From the NCBI GenBank assembly GCA_937928195.1, contig CALEYZ010000043.1:1-9595 (forward strand): a stretch of DNA of 9,595 nucleotides. The letters run 5' to 3'. Of this stretch, positions 1 to 6,592 are shown piece by piece (position 1 is the stretch's first letter; every line of letters begins with the position of its first letter). The translations under genes were made by a program, and so were the position numbers. The DNA comes from an uncultured Limnohabitans sp. Lineage in GTDB: Bacteria; Pseudomonadota; Gammaproteobacteria; Burkholderiales; Burkholderiaceae_C. The notes below the pieces were generated by a model. That model saw only the letters and a program-made list of their open reading frames with translations, made no database searches and was not told the DNA's origin.

Positions 1-102
1 GCCTTTGCCCAAATGGTTCAGCATCGCTTCGGCCAAGATGCTTCTGGCAGAGTTGTGGGTGCACAAGAAAAGTACGTTGATTGGCGTTGAATCTGGATGC
101 AT
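1..102 (-). CDS. arsC: Arsenate reductase ArsC, thioredoxin-coupled (LMW phosphatase) type, N-terminal fragment
   Basis: The minus strand from 102 to the left edge encodes 34 residues beginning MHPDSTPINVLFLCTHNSAR. This contains the CX5R phosphate-binding loop (Cys15 to Arg21) directly after a hydrophobic beta strand, as at the start of low-molecular-weight tyrosine phosphatases and ArsC. The following SILAEAMLNHLGKG favours ArsC over protein phosphatases. The family reduces arsenate to arsenite in the cytoplasm using thiols; the resolving cysteines lie outside the window, so the exact class cannot be confirmed. ATG at 102 is chosen because it leaves the usual short lead-in before the catalytic loop, although its ribosome site is weak (GAG about 6 nt upstream). 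The frame stays open upstream to a stop at 208-210, with a TTG at 187-189 that could add 29 residues. The gene is divergent from the amidohydrolase at 379. Confidence 0.85.
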   Translation of the reverse strand, partial: MHPDSTPINVLFLCTHNSARSILAEAMLNHLGKG

Positions 103-209
103 GAGGTGCTCGATGATTGATCGCGTGAGAGTGCCGGAAACTCGATGTTGAACTGCCGTTAGCAGCGATTCGTTACACCGTGATGGCAATGAAGTTAACC
201 TCAAATTTT

Positions 210-238
210 ATTGAAAATTGATGACTGATTTGTGACAA
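210..238 (-). promoter_or_regulatory. Candidate sigma-70 promoter for arsC
   Basis: On the minus strand TTGTCA (238-233) is followed after 17 nt by TTCAAT (215-210). That is 5/6 and 4/6 to the -35 and -10 consensus. It would start transcription near position 203 and leave a leader of about 100 nt before the ATG at 102. It is matched by eye only; in an AT-rich stretch such matches arise by chance. Confidence 0.3.
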
Positions 239-287
239 CGACATTTTCAAGCAAGCAGATCAAGTGAATAAATCTCCCATTTCCACT

Positions 288-343
288 TAACTTCTATCAA
301 TGCCACTAGGGTTTACACCCTGAAACAAGTAACTTCTAGAAGT
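288..343. promoter_or_regulatory. Promoter/operator region of the amidohydrolase, with short repeats and palindromes
   Basis: The 276-bp space between arsC and the amidohydrolase holds no gene that I can see. Close to the amidohydrolase it contains a 9-bp direct repeat TAACTTCTA (288-296 and 330-338, 42 bp apart), a perfect 12-bp palindrome ACTTCTAGAAGT (332-343), and a hyphenated palindrome AGGGT-TTAC-ACCCT (308-321). A weak promoter, TTTACA (312-317) with TCTAGA 17 nt downstream (335-340), would overlap both palindromes, so a protein bound there could control initiation. Which regulator binds cannot be told from the sequence. Confidence 0.35.
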
Positions 344-378
344 GATAGTGCCATCATGTTCATTGAAAGTTCGTCAAC

Positions 379-2016
379 ATGAAATTGCCAATCACCAGCT
401 TGGTCGGTTTGAGTCTACTAACAGCCTCAACGGCTTTTGCCCAGCCTGCCGAAACCATTCTCAAAAACGGAAAAGTCATCAGTGCCGATGACAAATCACA
501 TGTGTACCAGGCCTTGGCCGTACGAGATGGAAAGATCATTGCACTGGGCCAGTCAAGCGACATGAAAAAGTGGCAAGGCGCACAAACCAAGGTCATCGAC
601 CTGCAAGGCAAAGTTGTCATTCCAGGCTTGATCGATTCGCACATGCACGCCATCAGAGCCGCACTGAGTTACAGCAAAGAAGTCCATTGGTTTGGCCTCA
701 CCTCCATCGATGCCGCTTTGACCAAATTGAAACAGGCGGCAGCACAAGCCAAACCCGGTGAATGGCTCATTGTGGCGGGCGGCTGGACTGAGGAGCAATT
801 CAAGGAAGGCCGACGTCCGACACAAGACGAACTGATTCAAGCAGCACCCAACAACCCCGTCTATGTGCAGTGGATGTACGACTGGGTCATGCTGACGCCG
901 GCGGCCTACAAAACCCTGAACATTCAAACAGAGGCTGATTTACCAGGCGGTGGCAAGTTCCAACTGGACGCGAATGGCAAACCCACGGGAGCCATTGTGG
1001 GCGGCATTGTCCCTTTATTTGACAAACTGCCCAAACCCACTTTCGAAGACAAAGTCGTTGGCACTCAGAAGTTTTTCAAAGAATTGAACCGTGTTGGCGT
1101 GACCGGCGTGATCGATCCAGGTGGCTTCAACATGGCGCCCAGTGAATACGCGCCCTTGTTCAATGTCTGGCGCAATCAAAACTTAACAGTGCGTGTGAAT
1201 TACAGTTATTTTGCGCAAAAACCGAACAAAGAATTTGAAGAGTTCAAAGAACTCACGCAGCTTTTGCCCATGAAGTTTGGCGATGACATGCTGCGATTCA
1301 ATGGCATTGGCGAGCGCGTCACCTTCAGCATGTACAACAATGACAAAGCCACGCCCGACGATCAAGACAAGTTTTACCAAGTTGCACGATGGGCCGCACA
1401 AAACGGCTACACCTTGACACAACACTGGCAAGAAAATGCTTCTGCCGCCTCATTGTTAGAGGTGTTTGAAAAAGTAAATCAAGAATTTCCCATCGCCAAA
1501 TTACGCTGGTCCATCGCCCACTTGAACAATGGCACCGAGTCCACTTTCAAACGCATGAAAGCCCTGGGCGTTGGCTGGGCCATGCAAGACGCCATGTACT
1601 TGGACGGTGACAAAGCATTGCACCGCCATGGCGAGAAAAACTTGGAGCGCATGCCCCCCATCAACACAGCGCTCAAAATGGGCATCCCCATCGGAGCCGG
1701 CACCGATGCGCACCGTGTAGCCGACTACAACCCTTTCATTGCGCTGCGTTGGATGTTGGATGGCAAGTCGGCTTCAGGTCGAAAACTGCGCGGCAACGAA
1801 GAAATTCCATCGCGCATGCAAGCGCTGAAGATGTACACCTCTGGCAGTGCATGGCTTGCACACGATGAACATCAACGCGGCACCTTGGAAATCGGAAAAC
1901 TGGCCGACTTGGCAGTCCTCAGCGAAGATTACTTAGAAGTGCCACTGGAGAAAATGGCGAACATTCATTCCAAGCTCACCATGGTGGGGGGGAAGATTGT
2001 TCACAAAGCCGATTGA
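379..2016 (+). CDS. Exported amidohydrolase, YtcJ-like (amidohydrolase family 3)
   Basis: This 545-residue protein has the metal-dependent amidohydrolase layout. A beta-sandwich start (about 25-80) leads into the HxH metal motif (His88, His90 in LIDSHMH). Further ligands are likely His349 (TQHW) and His381 (AHLNN), with the catalytic aspartate at Asp443 in GAGTDAH. The C-terminal part (ILE..GKLADLAVL type, about 500-545) closes the sandwich. All expected metal residues are present and the length is normal for YtcJ-like enzymes, which hydrolyse C-N bonds such as N-formyl or amide groups; the substrate here is unknown. Residues 1-21 are a Sec signal peptide with likely cleavage after AFA, so the enzyme probably acts in the periplasm. 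ATG 379 is supported by that signal peptide and by GAAAG 10 nt upstream. It stands alone, convergent with the dehydratase and divergent from arsC. Confidence 0.88.
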   Translation: MKLPITSLVGLSLLTASTAFAQPAETILKNGKVISADDKSHVYQALAVRDGKIIALGQSSDMKKWQGAQTKVIDLQGKVVIPGLIDSHMHAIRAALSYSKEVHWFGLTSIDAALTKLKQAAAQAKPGEWLIVAGGWTEEQFKEGRRPTQDELIQAAPNNPVYVQWMYDWVMLTPAAYKTLNIQTEADLPGGGKFQLDANGKPTGAIVGGIVPLFDKLPKPTFEDKVVGTQKFFKELNRVGVTGVIDPGGFNMAPSEYAPLFNVWRNQNLTVRVNYSYFAQKPNKEFEEFKELTQLLPMKFGDDMLRFNGIGERVTFSMYNNDKATPDDQDKFYQVARWAAQNGYTLTQHWQENASAASLLEVFEKVNQEFPIAKLRWSIAHLNNGTESTFKRMKALGVGWAMQDAMYLDGDKALHRHGEKNLERMPPINTALKMGIPIGAGTDAHRVADYNPFIALRWMLDGKSASGRKLRGNEEIPSRMQALKMYTSGSAWLAHDEHQRGTLEIGKLADLAVLSEDYLEVPLEKMANIHSKLTMVGGKIVHKAD

Positions 2017-2035
2017 AACAAACGGTGAGAAAACT

Positions 2036-2064
2036 CAACCAAACCAGTCTGACTGGCTTGGTTG
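2036..2064. terminator. Bidirectional hairpin terminator between convergent genes
   Basis: CAACCAA (2036-2042) pairs with TTGGTTG (2058-2064), and inside it CCAG (2044-2047) pairs with CTGG (2053-2056) across a 5-nt loop, with one A/C mismatch. It lies between the stop of the amidohydrolase (2016) and that of the dehydratase (2070). Read on the minus strand the stem is followed by AGTTTTC, a short T run. On the plus strand the tail ACTTCTTA is poor. It probably serves the minus-strand operon best and may also slow read-through from the other side. Confidence 0.7.
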
Positions 2065-2069
2065 ACTTC

Positions 2070-3584
2070 TTAGCTCACCACACCCAAATGCCAGGGCACA
2101 AACTCATGATCCCCAAGACCAAGCAATTCGCTCTTGGTGGGCTGACCAGAAGCATGTTTGAGCAACTCTTCAAAAATGCGTTGCCCCATCTCTTGCACAC
2201 TGACTTCGCCATCCAAAATCAAGCCGCAATTGATGTCCATGTCTTCTTCCAGTCGTTTGAACATCTCTGAATTGCTGGCCAATTTGATGGTCGGAGCAGG
2301 CCTGGAGCCAAACATCGAGCCTCGTCCCGTTGTGAAACAAATCAAATTGGCACCACTGGCAATTTGACCTGTCACGGCAACAGGGTCATAGCCTGGCGAG
2401 TCCATGAACACAAAACCTTTGTGAGCAATGGGCTCGGCGTATTCATAAAAAGCTTGCAGCGGTGAAGAACCGGCTTTCATGGCGGAGCCCAATGATTTTT
2501 CAAAAATATTGGCCAACCCGCCCTGCTGATTGCCATGCCCCACCACGCCATTGAACTGCACGTTGGTCCCCCGTGTGTATTCTTTCCACCAAGCCAACTT
2601 GTCTAATAATTTTTGTCCAACTTCTGGCGATATGGCTCGACGTGTAAGCATGTGCTCTACGCCATGAATCTCGGGCGTCTCGGACAAAATGGCCGTACCG
2701 CCATGTTGAACCAAAATGTCCATTGCAGCACCCAATGCAGGATTGCAAGTGATGCCAGAAAAACCATCGGAGCCACCACACTCCAAGCCAATTGACAAGT
2801 GGCTGGCAGGCACACTGGTACGTTGCACATTGTTGGCGTCGGCCAACATGCTTTCGACAGCGGCAACACCAGCTTGAATGGTGGCGCGAGTACCCCCTGC
2901 TTCTTGCATCACCAAAGTTTGCATGAGCTGACCAGGCCGAAGTGCTTGCGAAGCCACTAAATCAGCCACTTGATTGCGCTCACAGCCCAAACCGACGATG
3001 AGTGCCCCCACCAAATTGGGATGACGCACATAGCCCGCAATGGTGCGACGTAGCAAATCAAAGTGAGGGCTGGGCGATGCCATGCCACAGCCAGTTGTTT
3101 GCGCAAACGCCACCACGCCATCGATGTTGGGATAAGCAGCCAAGCGCTCGGGTGTGAAATGCGCGGCAATTTTGTGAATGACTGTGGCTGAGCAATTGAC
3201 CGAAGAAAACAGTCCGATGAAGTTTCGTGTGCCCACCCGTCCATCGGGACGAACATAGCCCATGAAACGGGCTTGTTGATTTTCAGGCAGCACAGCAAGC
3301 GCTTTGACATCCGCCCCAAACGCTGGATCGTGATAGAAATCAGCCAATGCCAGATTGTGACTGTGCACATGCTCACCCGCAGCAATGTCACGCGTGGCCA
3401 CGCCAATTTCGGTGTTGTATTTCAGAATGCGCTCACCTTTGGCAATGGTAGTAGCCGCAATTTTGTGACCTGCGGGTACTTGCGCGCGCGTTTTAATTTG
3501 CCAGTTGGCCACAACCTCCCCCAAAGCTAGGGGGCGTTTGGCAATTAAAACGTTGTCGCTGGCGTGGAGTCGAATGAGTGGCAT
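2070..3584 (-). CDS. UxaA/GarD-family sugar-acid dehydratase (altronate dehydratase-like)
   Basis: This is a 504-residue, full-length two-domain protein. Residues 1-85 are an SAF-type domain. About 105-504 is the UxaA catalytic domain, starting at FMGYVRPDGRVGTRN. Recognisable signatures are TTGCGM (163-168), GLGCERNQ (198-205), the hallmark GLECGGSDGFSG (266-277), FTTGRGSMFG (417-426) and INCGLILDGE (451-460). Conserved cysteines at 166, 201 and 269 suit iron binding, as in UxaA and GarD. Family members dehydrate hydroxylated sugar acids (altronate, galactarate) to 2-keto-3-deoxy acids in the cytoplasm. Which acid is used cannot be decided here, so no symbol is given. It follows the binding-protein gene by only 3 nt (TAA-CCA-ATG). 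AAGAG at the end of that gene serves as ribosome site, implying co-transcription and probably translational coupling. Confidence 0.9.
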   Translation of the reverse strand: MPLIRLHASDNVLIAKRPLALGEVVANWQIKTRAQVPAGHKIAATTIAKGERILKYNTEIGVATRDIAAGEHVHSHNLALADFYHDPAFGADVKALAVLPENQQARFMGYVRPDGRVGTRNFIGLFSSVNCSATVIHKIAAHFTPERLAAYPNIDGVVAFAQTTGCGMASPSPHFDLLRRTIAGYVRHPNLVGALIVGLGCERNQVADLVASQALRPGQLMQTLVMQEAGGTRATIQAGVAAVESMLADANNVQRTSVPASHLSIGLECGGSDGFSGITCNPALGAAMDILVQHGGTAILSETPEIHGVEHMLTRRAISPEVGQKLLDKLAWWKEYTRGTNVQFNGVVGHGNQQGGLANIFEKSLGSAMKAGSSPLQAFYEYAEPIAHKGFVFMDSPGYDPVAVTGQIASGANLICFTTGRGSMFGSRPAPTIKLASNSEMFKRLEEDMDINCGLILDGEVSVQEMGQRIFEELLKHASGQPTKSELLGLGDHEFVPWHLGVVS

Positions 3585-3587
3585 TGG

Positions 3588-4571
3588 TTAACTCTTGATC
3601 AACTCTTTGAGTTTCAACTTCTCGATGAGCACTGTTTCTTTTTTGTAGACCTGCGCCACATAACTTTCGTACTCTGGACCGTCCAAATACAACACAGGTG
3701 CGTCAATCTTGTCGCAAGACTGCTTGAACTCTTGACTGGCCACGGCCGATTTGAATGCCTGCCGCAGCCGCAAAGCCACGGCTGGCTCCAAGCCTTTGGG
3801 GGCGCCAATGCCATTCGGTGCGTCCACCACAACATTGAAACCAGCTTCTTTCAAAGTGGGCGCGTCTTTAAAGCGCCCCACGCGTTTCTCCCCCCAAGTC
3901 GCCAAGAGATGCATCTTGCCCGCCTCCACGTGAGGTGCCCAGGATGAGGAATCCACCAGCACATCAACATGGCCACCTAACACAGCTTGCAATGCCTCTG
4001 CCCCGCCTTTGTAGGGGATGTGATTGAACTTGACGCCGGCCGCCATTGCAAACTCTTCCATGCCCACATGTGTGGCACCACCGACACCTGCGTGTGCATA
4101 AGTAATCTTGCCGGGATTGGCCCTCGCTTCTGCCACCAACTCTTGCAGGTTCTTCCACCGACTGCCCGCCACCGTGGCCATGCCAAAGGTTTGACCTGAG
4201 GTGCGGGCAATGTAAGTGATGTCTTTCAAGGGATCGATGGCCACTGAACCCAGTTGCGAAAAGCGCGTGACTGAAATTGGAATTTGCCCAATGGTGTAAC
4301 CGTCTGGCTTGGCAGTGGCCAAAGCTTTCAAACCAATCATGCCGGAGGCACCCACTTTGTTTTCAACAGCGATGGGCTGACCCAACTCCCTGCTGGCTGC
4401 AGCGCACAGCGCGCGCATGGTTTGATCGGCTGTGCCACCAGCTGGCCAAGGACAAATAAAGGTGATCGGTTTTTCAGGGTACGCGGCCGCGAGGCTGGGC
4501 AGTGAAAAAACCAAGGGGCTGCTGGCCAATGCCAGTGCTTTTTGAGCAAACAAACGACGAGATTGACGCAT
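3588..4571 (-). CDS. TctC/Bug-type periplasmic solute-binding protein (tripartite tricarboxylate transporter family), Tat signal
   Basis: The protein has 327 residues, typical for the family. A twin-arginine motif (SRRLFA, residues 4-9), a hydrophobic stretch and an alanine-rich end (SLAAA, about 26-30) form the export signal. The mature part carries Bug-family hallmarks: YPEKPI (31-36), PWPAGGTAD (41-49), NKVGASGMIG (71-80), HAGVGGATHVG (160-170) and HIPYKGGAEALQAVLGG (184-200). Family members bind carboxylates or related acids in the periplasm. No TctA or TctB gene is in the window, so it is an orphan that would borrow membrane subunits or serve as a sensor. The frame is open to an ATG at 4616, but ATG 4571 is preferred: AGGAGA lies 7 nt upstream and the signal peptide starts there. 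Operon partnership with the dehydratase suggests a sugar-acid ligand, which is inference. Confidence 0.9.
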   Translation of the reverse strand: MRQSRRLFAQKALALASSPLVFSLPSLAAAYPEKPITFICPWPAGGTADQTMRALCAAASRELGQPIAVENKVGASGMIGLKALATAKPDGYTIGQIPISVTRFSQLGSVAIDPLKDITYIARTSGQTFGMATVAGSRWKNLQELVAEARANPGKITYAHAGVGGATHVGMEEFAMAAGVKFNHIPYKGGAEALQAVLGGHVDVLVDSSSWAPHVEAGKMHLLATWGEKRVGRFKDAPTLKEAGFNVVVDAPNGIGAPKGLEPAVALRLRQAFKSAVASQEFKQSCDKIDAPVLYLDGPEYESYVAQVYKKETVLIEKLKLKELIKS

Positions 4572-4578
4572 GGTGATG

Positions 4579-4584
4579 TCTCCT
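4579..4584 (-). promoter_or_regulatory. Strong Shine-Dalgarno that sets the binding-protein start at 4571
   Basis: AGGAGA on the minus strand sits 7 nt upstream of ATG 4571. It is the best ribosome site noticed in the window and argues against the in-frame ATG at 4616, which would place 15 extra polar residues before a clean Tat signal. Confidence 0.7.
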
Positions 4585-4611
4585 ATGTTTGTCCTTATTC
4601 TTGCGCCACTC

Positions 4612-4651
4612 TTCATAACGATCTAATGAATATTTGTACTATATTCATAAC
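4612..4651. promoter_or_regulatory. Likely LysR operator in the divergent promoter region
   Basis: ATGAATAT (4626-4633) and ATATTCAT (4641-4648) form a perfect 8-bp inverted repeat around a 7-nt centre. The repeat contains a T-N11-A pattern (T4631, A4643), the general form of LysR-type sites. An additional TTCATAAC at 4612-4619 repeats the right-hand half (4644-4651) 32 bp away, close to three helical turns. Strong site plus extra half-site in a shared divergent promoter matches how LysR proteins typically regulate themselves and a divergent target. Binding by the neighbouring regulator is inference. Confidence 0.6.
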
Positions 4652-4676
4652 CAAATGAGAATGTATGTAAAAAATC

Positions 4677-5612
4677 ATGAACAACATTGACCGTGTCTTG
4701 CGATCCAACCTCAAACTCAAACATTTGCAATTGCTTGTCGCCCTGGACCAGCTCAGGCATCTGGGAAAAACCGCGGAATTTTTGGCCATCACTCAGCCTG
4801 CAGTGTCTAAAACCTTGGCCGAAATCGAACGGATGTTTGATCTCAGTCTTTTCAACCGATCAACCCGAGGCACAGAGCCAACGCCTTATGGCGAAAGTGT
4901 GATTCGGTTTGCGAAAAATGTACTCAATGAGTTCGAAAAAACGAAAGAGGAATTAGAAGATACTTTGTCGGGCGCCTCAGGCAAAACCAATGTGGGTGCA
5001 ATGGTGGTGGCCATGCCAAGCTTGCTCAGTCCGGCCATTGAAAAACTCAAAAACCAATCTGTCAAAACCAGAATCTACATCGAGGAAGGTGACCTGACAC
5101 GCTTGCTGCCCAGACTTCGCAGCGGTGCGCTCGACATTCTGGTCGGTCGCCTAGAACCAGGCTATGCGGCACCTGACTTAAAAACAGAGGTCCTTTACAA
5201 CGAACCCATGTGTCTGGTGGTTCAAAAAGGACACGCCATGGCTAAAAAAAGAAAAGTTCTTTGGACTGATTTGGCGCAGTCAGCTTGGGTCGTACCACCC
5301 ACATGGGCTTCATCGCGAACCAAGCTCATTCAAGCCTTTCACGAACAGGGGCTGAATCCACCCGATAACTTGATTGAAACCGCTTCATTTTTAGGCATCT
5401 TCAACGCGGTCATTGATCACAATGCCGTTGGATTTGTGGCACACGAAGTGGGCAAATATTTCGAACATAAAGGCTTATTCAAAATATTGCCCATCGAATT
5501 GGCAATGGACTTGCCACCCGTCGGCTTGATCACACTGCGCGCACAAAAAGTCAGTCAGTCAACGCTGAAGCTCATGGATTGCTTGAGAAGTGTGGCAAAG
5601 TCAAAACATTGA
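4677..5612 (+). CDS. LysR-type transcriptional regulator (GbpR-like)
   Basis: A 311-residue LysR-family protein of normal length. The N-terminal winged helix-turn-helix covers about 13-72, with the recognition part in LAITQPAVSKTLAEIE (36-51) and the wing following at FNRSTRGTEPTPYG (59-72). A linker helix (about 74-98) leads to the effector-binding domain (about 105-305). The HTH region resembles GbpR/Cbl-like members seen beside sugar-acid genes in Burkholderiales. Divergent placement 105 bp from the TctC-type protein and dehydratase, with an inverted repeat between them, suggests it responds to a sugar acid or its breakdown product and controls that operon. No convincing Shine-Dalgarno precedes ATG 4677. 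A possible promoter TTGTAC (4634-4639)/GAGAAT (4657-4662) would leave only a very short leader and would overlap the inverted repeat, consistent with autorepression. That promoter is weak. Confidence 0.9.
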   Translation: MNNIDRVLRSNLKLKHLQLLVALDQLRHLGKTAEFLAITQPAVSKTLAEIERMFDLSLFNRSTRGTEPTPYGESVIRFAKNVLNEFEKTKEELEDTLSGASGKTNVGAMVVAMPSLLSPAIEKLKNQSVKTRIYIEEGDLTRLLPRLRSGALDILVGRLEPGYAAPDLKTEVLYNEPMCLVVQKGHAMAKKRKVLWTDLAQSAWVVPPTWASSRTKLIQAFHEQGLNPPDNLIETASFLGIFNAVIDHNAVGFVAHEVGKYFEHKGLFKILPIELAMDLPPVGLITLRAQKVSQSTLKLMDCLRSVAKSKH

Positions 5613-5701
5613 CACACATCAAGACTGCATCAACCGTATCACTGTTAAATTGAAGTCACTTGGCCGAGTACTTAACTTCCAACTTAGACCGAAAGTTTCT
5701 A

Positions 5702-6160
5702 ATGAAAACAAACCATCAAATCGGTCTCATTGCACTCATCAAACGCTCTCGGCCCATTAATCTCATCACGGGCCCCATTATTTACAGCATGGTGTTTCCC
5801 ATCATGCTGCTAGATTTGTGCGTTTCGTTTTATCAATGGACTTGCTTTCCCATTTACGGCATCCCAAAGTTCTCACGCAAAGACTTCATCATTTTTGACA
5901 GACAGGAACTGAAGTACTTGGATTGGGTTTCAAAATTTCACTGCACTTACTGTGCATATGGTGTTGGCGTGGCGGGCTATGTGAATGAAATCATCAAGGC
6001 TACAGAAGCTTATTTTTGCCCCATCAAGCACAAAGACAAAAAGTTGGCGGAGTCACATCGCCATTGGCAAGCGATTGCCTTTGAACAAGGCCCTGATTTT
6101 GATTTTGGTGCTTACCTAGAAGAAGCAAGACAAGCAATGAATCAGAAAGCCAAACCATGA
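5702..6160 (+). CDS. Conserved-type hypothetical, membrane-anchored Cys/His protein
   Basis: This 152-residue protein belongs to no family I can name with a function, though the general pattern is familiar from uncharacterised betaproteobacterial proteins. A basic start (KRSRP, 14-18) precedes one hydrophobic segment (about 20-45, LITGPIIYSMVFPIMLLDLC). Next come FPIYGIP (49-55) and FDRQELKYLD (65-74), then a cluster with HCTYC (80-84), a hydrophobic YGVGVAGY stretch, and YFCPIKH (104-110). Cys81-x2-Cys84 with Cys106-x3-His110 could bind a metal or an iron-sulfur group. The C-terminal 40 residues are polar. The frame also opens at TTG 5660, but ATG 5702 has GAAAG 6 nt upstream and fits the membrane topology better. 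Its stop overlaps the next start (ATGA), so the two are translated together. It follows the LysR gene by 89 bp. Confidence 0.75.
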   Translation: MKTNHQIGLIALIKRSRPINLITGPIIYSMVFPIMLLDLCVSFYQWTCFPIYGIPKFSRKDFIIFDRQELKYLDWVSKFHCTYCAYGVGVAGYVNEIIKATEAYFCPIKHKDKKLAESHRHWQAIAFEQGPDFDFGAYLEEARQAMNQKAKP

Positions 6161-6543
6161 AGCAATATGGCTTCAAACACATCCTTGCAACATGCTTGGT
6201 TTTGAATTCACTCTGCTTGGCATCGACATGCCGAGCCAGCGACAGTTTTACCAGTGAATTCAGTCATGCGGCAAGTGGTGCCGTCATGGCTGGCTACATC
6301 ACGCATCTTTATGCGGAATCAGAAAACAGAGCATGGATTGGGTTTGGTATCAGCACTGCATTCATCATTGCTGAGCAAAATTATGAAATCTCAAAATCTG
6401 GAAAGCGTGCCAGTCAGCAATTGGACATGGCAGCACACGCACTAGGTTCGGCCATTGGGGCTTGGTATACAGACAAATATTTGATATTGCCCGTAGTGAC
6501 CAAAAATTCGGTAGGGCTGAGGCTCTATCGGAACTTTGAGTAG
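6157..6543 (+). CDS. Small exported or membrane protein, YfiM/VanZ-like residue pattern, function unknown
   Basis: A 128-residue protein starting inside the stop of the previous gene (ATGA at 6157-6160), which implies translational coupling. Residues 1-27 form a signal peptide with likely cleavage after CRA, or an uncleaved anchor. The rest has FSHAASGAVMAGY (35-47), a hydrophobic segment IGFGISTAFIIAEQNYE (61-77), and QLDMAAHALGSAIGAW (88-103). His37, Glu73, Asp90 and the glycine-rich helix after it resemble the H...G / E / D..A..G.xxG pattern of small helical membrane proteins such as YfiM (DUF2279) and VanZ-like proteins. This is pattern resemblance only and low confidence; no activity is proposed. 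It ends 49 bp before the stop of the convergent binding-protein gene, with no clear terminator between. Confidence 0.7.
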   Translation: MKQYGFKHILATCLVLNSLCLASTCRASDSFTSEFSHAASGAVMAGYITHLYAESENRAWIGFGISTAFIIAEQNYEISKSGKRASQQLDMAAHALGSAIGAWYTDKYLILPVVTKNSVGLRLYRNFE

Positions 6544-6592
6544 CGCATCTCAAAAGCGTTTTTAACTAAAGCGAAGCCCATCTAGCTGCACA

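Noticed and set aside
2500..3406. Long open frames overlapping the dehydratase in other frames and on the opposite strand
   Set aside because: They lack recognisable domains and ribosome sites and lie wholly inside a well-supported family member.
4572..4616. In-frame ATG at 4616 for the binding protein
   Set aside because: It would place 15 residues ahead of a clean Tat signal and ignore the strong AGGAGA before 4571.
5609..5614. Perfect TTGACA overlapping the LysR stop codon as a -35 box for the small-gene pair
   Set aside because: No acceptable -10 box is found at 16-18 nt; the nearest AT-rich hexamers are 22 nt or more away.
5644..5676. Hairpin with arms around AAGTCACT / AGTACTT after the LysR gene
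   Set aside because: The stem has a bulge, is AT-rich and is not followed by a T run, so I do not call it a terminator.
5660..5701. TTG start giving a 14-residue longer form of the Cys/His protein
   Set aside because: The added residues are polar, no ribosome site precedes the TTG, and ATG 5702 has GAAAG at suitable distance.
6546..6565. CGC...GCG followed by five T between the convergent genes as a terminator
   Set aside because: The stem would have only 3 bp, too short to be credible.
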